Shown piece by piece: positions 46,192 through 59,324 of a DNA stretch of 64,000 nt. The stretch is from Aphelocoma coerulescens (taxonomy: Eukaryota > Chordata > Aves > Passeriformes > Corvidae): the NCBI RefSeq assembly GCF_041296385.1, contig NC_091033.1, positions 14,273,501 through 14,337,500 on the forward strand. Direction: 5' to 3'. The notes below the pieces were generated by a model. That model did not search any database. It was not told where the DNA came from and saw nothing but the letters and a program-made list of their open reading frames with translations. The position numbers and the translations under genes are program-made. The first letter of the stretch is position 1, and each line of letters opens with the position of its first letter.

Positions 46192-49100
46192 GGAGTGCAT
46201 TTGTTCCGTTTTGAAGTGTCAGCTCAGTCTGACAAGATACAAGAGTCTGGAAAGAGGAAAAGTCTTGGGTCCAGGGAATGGGAGCAATGTGGTTATTGCT
46301 GTTTGCTACAGCAGAGAGGCAGACATTGAGCTAGTTTCGCAGAGATCACTTCCAAATGTCAAGGAGACTGGAAATTTTTGAGACACTAGATTATGAGAAT
46401 GTAAGCTGGGAGATAGGGACTATGTTAAATCATTTGATTCTTTCCTTATTTTTGTTTCGCATTTAATATTGGCTTCAACACAATCAATCTCAAAATAAGG
46501 GGGTTCTACACTTTGCAAGGTCAGGTTTTTTTATTTTTAATACCATTCCAAACATCACAGAGAAGAAAGAATTCTGGTATCTGAACAGAAGGCTACAGAG
46601 AGCAAATGGGCTAGATAACTCTAATATGTTAGTTAACAGGAGCTTTGTTGTGCAGCACAACCCAACAAACAGCAAACAGTAACATGTCCCTCACAAAAGC
46701 AATTTAAGCTTTCCTCTAAAATAAGATCCTTTGATTTTTTAGAGGCTTTGATAGGGTACAAGATGCTTAGATGTTTCAGAGAGGAGAAACACAAAAAGCC
46801 CTAGACAGATAATTTAACTCCAGAGCAGCCACAGTTACCCTGCTCTGTTACAATGGAAGACAAATTTTGTGGAAATAAGTATTTCATCTCCAGGAGCCAC
46901 ACGGATCTAAGAGCCTTTTCCTCACGTGTTTACATTGCTTAAGTTCTTCATTTCCTCTGCCTGCAGCAGTGAATTGCACTGGAATTGAATGCACAGTAAA
47001 ACTCCCATGTAGGAAAGGTTTATGCATTATGTTAAAAAGCTCTGCTTTGATAAATGGTGCCATTAGCATCTGGAATTCACTGTATCCGAAGGGTCAGGCC
47101 ATTCCAAAAACACTCCTTAAAAGTGTAACAAATTTGCTCAAATGCTAATGAGATGAACCACCACGCTGATCTCATGAATGGAGCCAAATGGGTTTAAAAG
47201 TTGAAAGCATTTGTGTGTCACTGGTAGCCACACTTAGTGCTCTAAGTATATATCACTTTTCCTGGGAAAAAATTGTATGTGCTCCCAGCTTAGGGCTCCC
47301 TTCCTGACAATACATACCAAGTGGTCATTAGGAAAGATTACTTTTTCCTACTCTAAATTTCATGTGCATGGGATTGAATACCAGAGTTTTCAAAATATCA
47401 GCCATTTTAATCAAATTTTTTTCATCTGTAGTGTCATCCAACATTCTTATTCCTAATAATCAAGTGCTAAATGTCCCCTGCACTGAAAAGGACCTTTTTC
47501 CTGTGGGTAATAACAGACTTTTCACCTTTTTGGTACAAAGGAAGCAGGGATGGAAAGGCAAGCAGTGAAATTTAGCCCTGTCTGTTGATGTGTGGAAAGA
47601 GGAAAGAAGAAAATGACCTCTCTGGGCAATACTTTGTTGGAAGTTGTAGTTTCCTAACAACCTTCCAGACAAAGGCACAGCAGCCAGCAGTGGATAACTT
47701 GGTAGCAAACCACTTTTAAGGCAGCAAGAAAACCTCACCTGAAATGTGTGTGTAGTTTCTTTGAAAAAGTCAACAGAAAATGTTTTTGTTACAGCACAGG
47801 AGAAGCCAGAAATGTGCAACCAGAAAATCTAAATTGAGTCTATGGTCTGGTTCTACTCTTTAGTCAAGCCCAAGCAGCTGGAGCCAAATTCTATATTGCA
47901 TGACAAAGATGTTTAATGAAATGATATACAGAGTGACAGGAGACCACCAGGAAAATAATGAAAATAATGGCAGATTATTTTCATTGGCTTCTACTCTCCC
48001 TTGGCTCATCCCTATTCCCAGACTGAGCTGCAGTAAGGAATTGGGCAGGAGTCTGACTCCACTTCCTTGGCTTTCCATGGTCAGTGGTCAGCCACAGACT
48101 CTCCACCCAGGAGCTCCCTGAGCTGTGGGGCACCCAGAGTGTTCCCAGATCTCCCCTTCTTTGGGTTGTTCCAGACACACTCACACAGAAACACTGAATT
48201 ACTCCAAAAATAAATCCACCCTCCCACTCCACTCAAACATTGAGGAGAGCTTTAATCACATTCTACAGGTGCTGGGCCACAAGGAATTTTTCATGCACAG
48301 AACTTTCTGACCAAAAATGACATTCAAGGTCATAATTATTCACAGATGAGGGGTGAGACTTGCAAATGTTTTTATGAGGGGAAAAACAACTGAAAGGCCC
48401 TTGAGTTCTATCAAGTCAAAATCTTTTCTATTTTTCAAATGAAACTTTTCATCTGCAAGTGACAAAGCACTTGGAAATCCAATGAATTAAAAAAAAACCC
48501 AAACTTTGAAAACTGTAATAAAGCTTGGAAATGAACTGATTACTTTATTTTCTGGGTTGCACATCAAATTAAAAAAATAAAATCAGTGAATCCCTCAGAC
48601 CTCCTGGCATCATTATATGCTACAAGGAAAGCCTTTTATTCTTTTTCAGGAATAAATTTACTTTACAGAGCAGCACAATGATAGAGTGCAGAGCTCCAAA
48701 CATAAATGGAATACTCTGGGCAGAGCTTCTACCACTCGGAGTAAATTCAAGAAAAATATTGACCGCCCCTGTGTGTTTTCTTTGCTCTGCAGTCTGTAAT
48801 ATTTCTAGGAGGATGCACAACAAAGCACTTGCCTCCTCCTGCACTGTTGTCAGAAGAATTTGCTGAATGCATCTGAGAGTTGACACGGCCTGTGAATCTC
48901 CCTGCCTTGTTTGCAGAGATGCAAACTTGCAGTGCCCCAGTGTCTCGTGTCCTCTGCTTATTCTCCGCAGTGCCTCTGTCACCCGTGGCATTTTGCATTT
49001 GCTGTTTTCTTAGGTATATGTAAAATAACATGCCAAATGAGATAAACACGCTGCTCAGTGAATGCCCTGGAAGTTTGGGATATTTCATAGTTTTAGCCCC

Positions 49101-49980
49101 ACTAACCAGTTTAATGTTTAATTATATAAAGCTGTGTGTGGTCCCCAACTGGTTTGAACCTTCAACACCAGTCAAACCAAGTTAAATGCAGCAAAGCAGA
49201 AAATACAGGCAATCTGCTGGCTAAATTGTTTAAGATGTCTTGCAATTTGTTAACCTTGAATGCTTTTATTTGGAGCAGCATTTTCATCCTCACCTTATCT
49301 GGGCCTTCCCAGCTTTTGCAGCCCTGCAGGTTCAGTTCTGGATCTGAATTGAGAGCACATATTAAATACTAAAATGCCCATTTTCTTTCCCTGAAATTTA
49401 ATTCTTAAGACAAAAAAATAGCTTAAATTCCGCCCCCAATTAATTCCACTCACATTCTCCTGCAAATTACAGGCATAAAGATGCTGGCCAGGTTTTGAAA
49501 TCTGGCCCTTCATTTTCCAGTCAAATGTGAATATTTGAGAGATAACTTCTTTAATGTTTCTGTTCTTGTCATGTCCTGTCGTGCCTCTCCAAGCAAGTCA
49601 ATAAGTTCCATTAGGAAAAAGATATTGCCTATAGTGGCCAGCTCTATTTTCAGACCATGCAGCCATGACTTTCAGCTCTGCACCCTCAAGCTCTCTGCCT
49701 TCTGAGGGAGGACAACAAAAGAGTTGGCTTCATCTGCACATTAGAGAGCAAACTGGTGGCCTTTGGACTACATGAGAAGATGGACACTAACAGAAAATGG
49801 CTCAAGAATAAATGATTTGCCTTGTCTTCTTTTCAGAACTCAGATATAAAAAGGCATTAAGGCAGAGCAATGCTGGGAAAAACTAATATTTTCCCAGACT
49901 TAACCATTTCCCTTTTCAAAAAGATTTATAATACACATGAATCTCAGATGTCACATCTTATTGTACATAATTATACTGAT
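46192..49980. other. Non-coding stretch, no gene seen
   Basis: AT-rich to moderate single-copy DNA. The longest frames are 119 and 123 codons, both on the minus strand and unrecognised. TCAAGGTCA at 48324-48332 is an exact NR5A/ERR-type nuclear-receptor site, of the sort expected about once by chance. A minor duplication GAAAATAAT lies near 47951-47968. No transposons were seen. Confidence 0.65.
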
Positions 49981-50030
49981 GTCTAGACTAAACATTATAT
50001 ATATACCCACACATACATATAATTATATAT
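49981..50030. repeat. Palindromic GTCTAGAC beside an AT/AC-rich microsatellite
   Basis: GTCTAGAC at 49981-49988 is the palindromic SMAD-binding element. It is followed by a degenerate alternating purine-pyrimidine stretch of TA, CA and TA units to 50030. The repeat is certain; SMAD relevance is only a possibility. Confidence 0.6.
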
Positions 50031-53000
50031 CCTTATGACTATGTATTACAGTTTTTCTATAATACCTATTCCACGGCGGGGTTTATATCTTAATGATTCA
50101 TAAAACCTATATTCCATGGGAAATGATTTTATCCAACGTGCAAGTCAGCACTAGACCTGACACCAAAGTCTTAATGAGGTCTTAACTCACCTATGGAATA
50201 ATCAGCAATGGGATAAACATCATATCCTGCATTCTCTAATCACTCAATACATCTTTCTTATCTATGTGAAGATACAAATGAAAGGTAAGTACCTAAGTTT
50301 ATTTGCCTGGTCATCCCACCCATTAAGATGAAGGAAACATTCTGTAATCACCAGAGAAGTTAATTACAGAATACTTCTACCTATTGCAGAAAGTTTCGTA
50401 GGTAGGGTAAGGCATTTTTAGAGTGCATTGTTGGGGAAAGATAAAACAAAACTCAGGCACTGCTACTGCTGTTGCTGGGTTTGTAATGAGGAGGCTTGCT
50501 CACCTTGGCAACCTCACACATGGGGTTCTTCTCTCCAGATCTCATTAGCGTGAGGAGCACATTACCAGACAAGCTGGATGGATTCTTGACCTACTTAATT
50601 TCAATTGTGAAAACTTGTTCAGTTTTTCTGTCTGATTTTTCCAGGAGTACTTGCAAGTGACCTTATGATGTACTATATATTTCAGGCAAATATTTGTATG
50701 CAGGAGCAGTGAAGTTGAGGTGTAGTCTTGGAGCCTACTGGGAATAGAGACAACATCACACAAAAGATGAAATAGCAGGGCCTGCAACACTTAGACATCT
50801 GTACTTGAAGTTTTTGTTTGAGACAAAATTTCCATAGTAATGTGCAAATGGATTCCTCACATGTTTTGACAGCACATCCACATTTATCCAGCCCTGCTTC
50901 CCCCGACAGATTAGCCAGGCCAATAGCTGCACTGTATCCACTGCCTTCTCCAAGGAGGAAGGCTCCTTTATGGCTTTTTATTTCTGGATTCCTACTCTTT
51001 ATACTTAGCAGAATCCAGGAAGGTGGTGGAATTCCTACCAGAATAGCCTTGGGATGATTTGTGAGTGGATTTCATGGGCCCCTTAACCTGGGGAAGCCAG
51101 CTGTGGTTTGGGGACCTCCTGGACAATGCCAGGGCTGGCATCTGGGGGACAGAGCACAAGCAGAAAAGGCATGCCTGGGAAGAGGGCAGGGAAGGAGGAA
51201 AGGTCTTCTTTGGTGGAGTATGGAGGATCTCCTCAAGGAAACCCACGGCAAATGCAGTGGATCATGAAGAAATATAATGCAGTGTGACAGGCAGTATATT
51301 TAACAAAAAAACGTGTGAGTGAATGGGGTGAGGAGAAGTGACAGACTAACAGGCTCTGGCTGCAGCCGGCCACTTCGGGGGTGAGCAGAGAGCTGTCCCC
51401 AAGCAGCTCTGCCTGTGCCCACAGCAGGGACCTCCAGCCCCTCTCCTGCAGGGCTCCCCTCCAGCTGGATTTGGGAGAGCTGAGGACTAATCCACGGCAG
51501 CACTGCAGCCGTCGCACTGACAGCCTGCTTCACTTGTTAAATAATAATCAGGTCTCCAAATCAGCTCAGAAATTATAAAATAAAGTTATAAAAATAGCAA
51601 GCAGACCATATGTTAGTTTTCATTTCAAAGTTTATCCTTGCTCTAAAGAAGGTTAAATCATATTCATTTCTCTGAAAACAGTCAAGATATAGGAATTTAA
51701 AATACCATGAAAGTGTTATCTATAGAGTGCACTCTGGAGTACCAAGAAAGAAATCACATATGCATGGGATTACAGAATACATTTTAAGTCAACAGAGAAG
51801 CACATCATACAGTAACTAAGAAACAAACATGTTTTTCTGACTCAGAAAATTGAGTTTAATTTAGTCTTCAGAAATCTGGATCTGTCTGGCCTGGTAGCAG
51901 TCATGGATGGATATGACACACGGAAGCATCTCTGAGTGTCTGGGATCCAAAGCTGGGTTTGGGGGCTGCAGGATGTGTGAGGAGAGGCTCTGCAGCATCT
52001 CACACACTGAGAGTGAGAGAGATTGGGGGAAAAAAGGACAAAGTTTTGCACCTCGGAAACTCTCCGAAAGTTGGAAAGCCTGTGAATTCCTGCTCAGTGT
52101 GAAGCAGCTCAGAGCTGTGAGAGCAGACAATGCCTCTCCTCTGGCATGGCAAGGTAGACACAGAAGGTTGAGATTCACAGAGGAACAATAGGATATGGAT
52201 AAGAACTTTTCTATGATTTAAAAAGTTAAAGCCAACAAAGTACAAAAGACTGGTGTTAAGGCTTCAAACACTTCCTCAACACATACCCAACTGTCACATA
52301 TTTGCCACAGAGACATTTGTGATCCCAGCTGGGGTGGGGCCACAGGACACATTCTTAATCAAACTGGTGACCAAGTCGTATCGTGTGGTCAAATCAGATA
52401 TTCCTGGGAAGATCAGGGGCTCAAACAATGACACTATTTTCCTTCTGACCACCACAACATGACTAAAAGGAACTAAAAACGTCAGCTTCTTTTTCCCCTT
52501 GTTTATCTGTGAATACTTTGTGTGTAGAAGGTATCAGTGCCACCATACCAAAACACACTTGGGTCAAATGCCCCCCAAGGAGACCCTGACCTGCTCTGCG
52601 TGCTCAAGGTCATTTTATTATCTCTGTACTGTAGGAGATACTTAGAGATCCAATCAGAAGCAGTTCAGACAAAATGTAGAAGGAATGGGAGATGATACAC
52701 TGGTGTCATCTGATTTTCTTGGGGCAAGACAGAGTTTTCTGAATGCATCACCCTGCAGCTGGCCACTGGCAGACTCTTTTGAAGGGTTCAAGCACAGAGC
52801 AGTCCATGCAGTTCCCATGCTTGCCACATATTTTACCATCGTGTTTCTTGCACGTGCAGCCAGTCCTGACAGATACAATCTCCAGACCTGCAATGGCTGC
52901 ATATATTGTGCGTATTTTGGAAGGTATGGCAGGAATCTGAAGGCACTGCAGCATCTGTTAGTTACATATGCAAAAAGGAAACTTAAGAATTACCATATGG

Positions 53001-55722
53001 GGGTTTGAAGGACTTGAGCTCAACTTTTGTCCTTCAATGCCTGAGTGCAGATCTCCATAATACCTTAAGCTTACCTAAGTTAGAAGGGCTTTTAAATTGT
53101 TTTCCTTTTTGGTTTAAAAAAGAAAGACATACTCATATGATGGTGCAAACAGAAAAATGATGTTTGTTTTATCACTGGTTTGAGTCCCTATATTGTAACT
53201 GTATGGGACGTTTCAGGTTAGTCAGGTAGGAAAACTCTTCTGTAAACCCAAATCTTTAGGTTGTATTCTGGGTAAATTTAGGTCACCAAGGATTCCTGCC
53301 TACATTTCTGAGTAGTAGAAGTGAATTAGTGGATAAAACCCCAGTAATCCTTGAATCCTTTATTTCTGAGCACTCAACAGAAGATTATTGAACATGATCT
53401 GTCGATCTCAAATTCCTGGATAACCAGTGACTTCTCCTTTTGAACACCTGCAACTGAGAACTGAAAAATAGGATGTGTGGATAGGATATGTGTTTATAAA
53501 ATATTTGCATGATGGTTCCCTTCAAATCATGAGTGTATAGAATATAAATGCCAAAGCAGCCTAGCAAGGAATTTGACAACAGAGCAACAGGAGCTGCTAA
53601 GAACAAATACTTGGCCAACTGTTATGGGACAAATATGTAAATACATGGAATTTGCAGTTGCCTATGCAAAACATGCACATCCCAAGTGTGTCCAGGGAAG
53701 ATGGATAACTGTCCCCAGGTATTCCTGCTCGGCCCTTTGCCCATGGAATTCCCCTGGTCTCAGCTTGCACAACAGAGGTAGCTGCACACAAATCAGCTGT
53801 GGAACTGGGACGGGGCTGTGAGGGAAATCAGGACCATTTTTCAGTGGAGCCAATTCTCCTTCTGTTATCATTGGTCTCAGGATAGTTAGTACTTTTCTTT
53901 AAAGCTTGTTTCCTCCAGTCCTGTAGCTTTTGTGAGCCTCTCATATTTCACTTAAAACAAAAACAACCAAAAGAAAACATGCAGCTTTTATGGTCACAGG
54001 GAAAAGCCTGAAATCAGGAACATACCAGCTCTAAAAGTAGAAAGCAAACTGTAAGGATCCGATATGTGTTATTAAAAAAAATATTAAGTCCCTAAGCCAC
54101 TCATGATTTTTAAGACTGTACTTAAGATTTCTCAGCATATGGCACTGGGAAAGCTGCTATTTTCCAATGCATAATGTTTTATGAACATGTAAGCAGACAA
54201 AGCACTGTAGATACATCAAAACACAGGCGAGGAAGGGACCTTCTGCTACAGTAAATTTCTTTCTCCTTCCATCACGTGTCCAGCCCCGTAGTAGACTTTG
54301 GACACACAGTTGTACCTCCTTCTCTTCTCAGCTGTGTGTCCTTCTCCTCTCTGCTTTCCCTGCCTCCCTGTACATGCACTCCACAATCCAGGCACTTCTG
54401 AGCACTCCAGAGCAAACTTCAGCCCCTCAACCACCCCACTGGGAAATCCCAGAGTATTCTTGGTCCCTCAGCCCCTGGAAGCCCAGAAACACCAGGAAAA
54501 ACACACCAAGGTCATCACGCACACATACAGATTTTTCTGTAATGCACAGAAAACAAACAGCTATTTTCTGGAAGGAAATGTCATAACTTATATAAGTATA
54601 TTAACATTGAAAGCTCTTCCCCACCTCCCTGTCTCATTTTGGTTTTCTTTTGTTTAAGTGTGGGGTGAGTCATAGTGTTGATCAGATTACCTGGTGAGCA
54701 GGTCTCAAACTTCCCATGAACTAATACATGGAAAAGCTTAAATTAAAATGGAGGCAAAAACACAAAAGCCTCTTGAGACTGGGCCAATTAAAGTCCAGGG
54801 GATTTTTGTGCTAGAATGTAATTTCCTTCTCTTATCATAAATAAGGTGTTAAAGCACTGCTAAACACATCACCTAAAGCATGCAGGGACAAAGCACTGAG
54901 AGCAGCCCCCTCGTTTTTCTTTATTTTTTAATGCTACTGTGCCAGTGCTCCTGAAGACTCCGGGACCAGCCGTAAGAGCGACTGAAGTTCCCTAACTGAA
55001 AGCACAAACAGCTGCTGATTCCGTAAGATCGAGGAGGAGAACTCAGGGCCCAGTTTGCTACCAGCTGGCACCGTGCCCATCAGTGCAGTGTCAGATTCAA
55101 GAGGCAAAGAAAGGATGCTGAGCTGGCCCCACAAAGACATGCTGACGCAATTCAGCCCCAGCTCTGCAGTCAGCCACGGTGCTGCTCCTCCAGACAAATC
55201 TAGTGCAGCCTGTTTTAGCTGTTTCTTCTCATTAAATGCCCAAATCGAAAAAAGCCAGTGGAAATAGCACACTGGCAAACTTCAGGAAAACAGGCTGACC
55301 ACAGGAACATCAGTTGTGGATACACAGAACAATTTGTTACTACCAGGCAAAGGTGAACCCAGGTTAATATTACATATTTATGTGCACCAAGGAGAAGGCA
55401 GTTTGAAAAAGGGAATTAAATGTTCTGAAATGTTGATAGGGAAAAGTCCAATTTCCAGGTTTCATTACAATTGTTTGCTATTCATATAAATGCTCAGACT
55501 CTGTGTCATTCCTTATCAAATGACTGTCTCATTGTAAATCATCTAAATTGTTACAAATTCAAGTTAAGAAGTAAAAGTGTTCCTTAAAAATCCACTCCTT
55601 TGATGTAATGCGAATTACTACTCAGAACCAAAAAAAAAAGAGAAGAAGACCTAGATCTGTTTGCTGCCTAATTTAGTGCCAGTAATAGTTCAGCTCTAAT
55701 CCCTGGAAATAGAATACAAAAG
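50031..55722. other. Non-coding stretch, no gene seen
   Basis: This is a long run without any supported feature. Frames of up to 119 codons occur on both strands. A cysteine-rich minus-strand frame at 52748-52954 looks curious but has no family match. TCAAGGTCA recurs at 52604-52612. The segments at 50930-51530 and 51900-52190 are GC-richer with overlapping frames. No CR1, LTR, RNA gene or CpG cluster was seen. Confidence 0.6.
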
Positions 55723-55744
55723 TACATACACATACACACATATG
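55723..55744 (+). repeat. Degenerate (CA/TA)n microsatellite
   Basis: About 22 bases of alternating purine and pyrimidine, built of TACA and CACA units. Confidence 0.8.
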
Positions 55745-56008
55745 CAGTGTATCTATAGAGGTATTTGAGACTTCTTGCATCCAATCTGGTGATTCAGTAC
55801 ATCCTGCTAATAAACACAGCTCCATGACCATGACTCATCTCAGCTGGATCTTGTGTGTGTCAGGCAGCGAGTGAAGGAGGGAGGTGAAGGGGCTCAGTGA
55901 TGGGAATGTGCTGCTGCGGACAGGGCACGGAGCAGGAGCAGGAATGTCATCAGCTCCACAGCCAGGAAAATGGCTTTGTCCTGTGCTTGTGGCTCCTGCA
56001 TTAAACAC
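55745..56008. other. Non-coding spacer
   Basis: GC-moderate, single-copy; nothing was recognised. Confidence 0.6.
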
Positions 56009-56044
56009 ATGCACACAAACACATCTCTGTGTGTGTGTACATGC
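56009..56044. repeat. CA and GT runs in inverted orientation
   Basis: A CA-rich run (ATGCACACAAACACA) is followed after a few bases by an uninterrupted TG run at 56028-56039 and then ACATGC. The two halves are roughly complementary, so the stretch can fold into an imperfect hairpin. It is a microsatellite curiosity, too repetitive for a microRNA call. Confidence 0.7.
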
Positions 56045-57009
56045 ATCCCATTGGCAAGGCTGGTATTCTCTGCACAAGAGAGTCCCCTCACACAGCCTCA
56101 TGTGTTCTGCCTCCCATGGAAGGACTGGAACAGGAAGGGATGTCCAACGTTTGCTTGTTCTCGTCACAAGACACATTCAACCAAAAGCAGAGGTGCAGAG
56201 AAGTTGTCTCTGGCAGAGACAGAATCCTTGCATCAGGAGAGCCCTGCAGGCCTCCTTCCTCGGCCCTGCACTCTGCTCCAGCTGCTGCCAAGTGGATTCT
56301 GAAGTGCACACCAAAATCTTTACATGACCCAAAGTCCCAAGACACACATCAGGTAATTCAGACTGAGAGAATGACTTCTAGAAGGCTTCCGGGCAGAAAA
56401 GACAACAAATTGTCACGGCTTTTCAAAAAATCTTTGTATTTAAGAGAATCTTGTGCAATCAAGGAGAGTGGCACCAGAACCTTCCCTGACCACAGTTGTT
56501 TCACCAAAGCATGACAGAACGTGGCAGCAGTTATTTCTGTGCCTTTTCAATGGCAAGCCACTGTGAAAAGCTGAAGCTTTTAGTTTCCACTTTGGAGCAA
56601 TGTTAATGCCCAAAAGTGCAAGCATCAAGTTAGACTGAAATCTCTATGCCTAAAACATGTGAAAAATGGATAAGGACCAAATACTCTGGTTGGGGAAATC
56701 TGTTGAATCTTGTGTTCGAGTTTTCAGTGCATTTACTGCTGCTTGGTTATCTGAGACACTTTAAATCTCATGACTGGTAACGACTTTACCATAAAAATTG
56801 GAGTCCTAAACCCAGCCCAGACCAGGGCATTTTAACATCTACCACTGCCATGGCAGAGCCCATCATTTCAGGAAAGACATAATTAGAAAATCCTGGCATT
56901 CTCCTATTCAGTTAACATTTGTTCTAAATGTACTTTAACAATAAGGCCCATTTTCCTCTAGAACAAGACCCAGGCTTGAGGAATGTTCCTCCTCCTACCC
57001 TGACCACGA
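56045..57009. other. Non-coding stretch, no gene seen
   Basis: Overlapping frames on both strands between 55880 and 56520 (up to 161 codons, plus strand) lie in GC-moderate DNA and resemble nothing known. The remainder is AT-rich. Confidence 0.6.
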
Positions 57010-57260
57010 AAGCATTTGAAAGCTCACAAGTAAATTGCTGGACATGAGACCCCTGATTGCTGTGCCTACACGACTCATGATTGATGGCTCTAATGAAATT
57101 ACTAAGTTTTCCTTTCTATTTCTGGCATTAGTCAAGGCATCATGTCCAAAGATTATTCCACCAGACATGTTCTGCGGATGTGATGGGATTAGCCAAATTT
57201 CAAAGCTTATTTTTGACCTCCAGCAGAAAATTGAGCACATACGCTATTGAAGCCAACTGG
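57010..57260. promoter_or_regulatory. Candidate enhancer with PBX-HOX and paired-type homeodomain sites
   Basis: TGATTGATGG at 57078-57087 matches the composite decamer bound by PBX with anterior HOX proteins. Three bases later TAATGAAATTA at 57091-57101 is a perfect TAATNNNATTA (P3) site, the form bound by dimers of paired-class homeodomain proteins. The surrounding 250 bases are complex and free of simple repeats. A 71-codon frame crosses it (57035-57250) but resembles no known protein. The site pairing suggests a developmental, perhaps hindbrain-type, enhancer. This is inference: no conservation or activity data are available. Confidence 0.45.
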
Positions 57261-58697
57261 GACTATAGAACATCAAGTTGATTCATCAAATTAGCTCAAA
57301 CTGCATGACTGGCTATGGAAGTTGTCAGCTATAAACCTGTCAAAAAGCCATCAGCTTTAATGTTAAATAGAGACACAAAGTAATGTTGTTCAGAATTTGA
57401 CATTTGTTGGACTTACGCCTGCTAAAGGATGCTATCTGCTTTGTTTCCTCCCAGAAAAATGTGTAGTCTGAAATACAGCCTTGAGAGATTGCTGGAGACA
57501 AAAGGTAGAAACCCTGGTTGGTAGAAATCCCAGCTTTAACAAAGAAGATATGTCTGTTCTGCCTCTATCCAGTAATGTCAGCTAACACCAAAATATCTGC
57601 AGTACACAAAGACTCCAAAATCTTTCCAGCAGTTACAATATACAAAATTTTCCATATTTTACTCTGGTATTTATTAAAAAAATACAAAACAAACAGCACA
57701 AAACAAATGCATAATTTTGTTTTATTTTCCAAACAAAAGATCAATGAGTTTGGTATAGAATGTGTTGGAATAGCTCTGAGTGAATTCAAACTGCCTGCAG
57801 ATAGCACACCCACGATGAGAGACTGGAGCACTGGCTGTGCCACCAGGCTGTTCCCTGATTATCACACACCAGAGCATGGGGTAACCACATGGAAGCACAG
57901 CTCACACAAAAACTGGGAGGTCAAAACAATGTGAAAGGTCTTGCAACCCCATCCCTCCTTAAAACCCAAAGCGTGCTGAGCTCACGTGCTCCCAGCCCGC
58001 TGTCAGTCTGTTCCCCCGTGCCTGGGAGGATTACAGAGGTAGGCTGGGACATCACAGCTTTAACTCCACGTTTGTTCAGCTGGCAGCAGCAAAGCCCAGA
58101 CTATGAACATGGAAACGTTTGTTGCTTCCCAGCTTCTTGTTGTTTTTTCTTTAAATGATGCTTGTAGTCCTCTTACAATTTATGGATGATTGGTTAGACA
58201 GCACAATACAGTCTCTAATGCACTAATGTATATTTTTATGAGCCCTCAGCCCACTGAATATTGACTGAAAGACTGGAAATGAGGACCTCCTGCACACTCA
58301 TTGTGATCTCAAATGTCATCCAGAGTGGGAGCTCTAGAGGGTGTAAAGATTACAAAGTCTTTAGCACAAAGATTTTTTTCTTTGCTCTCTCCAAAAAATC
58401 TTACTGTACTTTGGGAGGAATAAAACAGGAATGAAAAAAGAGTGGTGAGGGACTTATCAGAGGGGAACTGAAAAGAAAAAGTGTCAGGCCAAAAGTTCAG
58501 TGTAAAGGAAGGAGCAAGAGGAAATGCAGTTTCAGATGACAGATACCAAGTTCTTCTGCTGTTATCTTGTGAGTCTTCTTGCATGAGGGACAAGCAGTGG
58601 CTCTACTATCCCAGAAGACATTAGAAAACAGTTTCTGCTTTGTAGAACCATGTCCTATTTTACCTCCACTGCAGATCTTATTATAAATTATATTAGG
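57261..58697. other. Non-coding stretch, no gene seen
   Basis: AT-rich with a 138-codon plus-strand frame (57518-57934) that has no recognisable content. The part around 58150-58260 has several TAAT cores and could be a small conserved element, but nothing specific stands out. Confidence 0.6.
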
Positions 58698-58727
58698 TTT
58701 GTTTTTTGTTTTTTTTTTTTTTTTCAG
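58698..58727 (+). other. T-rich tract ending in CAG (splice-acceptor-like)
   Basis: A run of T broken by two G ends in 16 consecutive T (58709-58724) and CAG. It is the strongest acceptor-like sequence in the window. It may equally be a simple poly-T tract that happens to be followed by CAG, as at 11000-11016. Confidence 0.4.
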
Positions 58728-58862
58728 AACCCAGAGAAATACAGCAATTATTAGAGGAGGTCCTGGACCCTGGTCAGGTCAAAGGCCTGGTGTCTCTGGG
58801 ATTTCCAGCCCAAAATGAACCATTTTGCAACAACAGCAGTGCTTCCTACGCACGTGCAAGGT
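58728..58862 (+). other. Possible terminal exon or chance open frame
   Basis: Directly after the acceptor-like tract one frame stays open for 44 codons to a TGA at about 58860-58862. The first complete codon would be CCC at 58730, after two bases that complete a codon from an upstream exon. The predicted peptide begins PREIQQLLEEVL, a leucine-rich, helix-prone stretch, but it matches nothing I recognise. There is no ATG, so it would have to be a spliced last exon. An open run of this length after any given acceptor is not rare by chance. Confidence 0.15.
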
Positions 58863-59324
58863 GATGTTTGCCCCTAAATCTTCCAGCAGGCCAGGGCAGC
58901 CCCAGGGCTGGCACTGGAAATCAGCATCTCCTGCAGCAGGTGGGATCTCAGGAGCAGCCATCCCAAGCCCTTCCCCCAGGTATTGAGGAGAGCCTCAAAT
59001 CCCCAGACTCTCACTCAGACACACTGTTGAAAACAGAACTGGGAAGCCAGAGAGTCTCTTTCCCCACTTCTGCAGCTTCAATATATCTTTAAACTAAATC
59101 TGCTTTCTTGCATGCCAATTTTTAGCCTGGAGCCAGGTATTAGAGCTGAGTGATAAATCCCTGAAAGGGTGATCACAATAGAAACTGTGACAGACACTTA
59201 ACACTGCTGGTACCAACTCAGGGAGCTCAGGATATATTTTTCCCCTGATTAGGTGTTGGCTGTACATTTGTACAGACTCCCTAAGCACAAGATGTATGTA
59301 GGACACACTGCAAAACTGCAAATC
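58863..59324. other. Non-coding spacer
   Basis: Single-copy sequence with short frames on both strands; nothing was recognised. Confidence 0.6.

Noticed and set aside
52748..52954. Cysteine-rich minus-strand frame, suggestive of an EGF-like or small secreted domain
   Set aside because: The cysteine spacing fits no family that I can name, there is no signal peptide, and the frame ends in a stop without a donor site.
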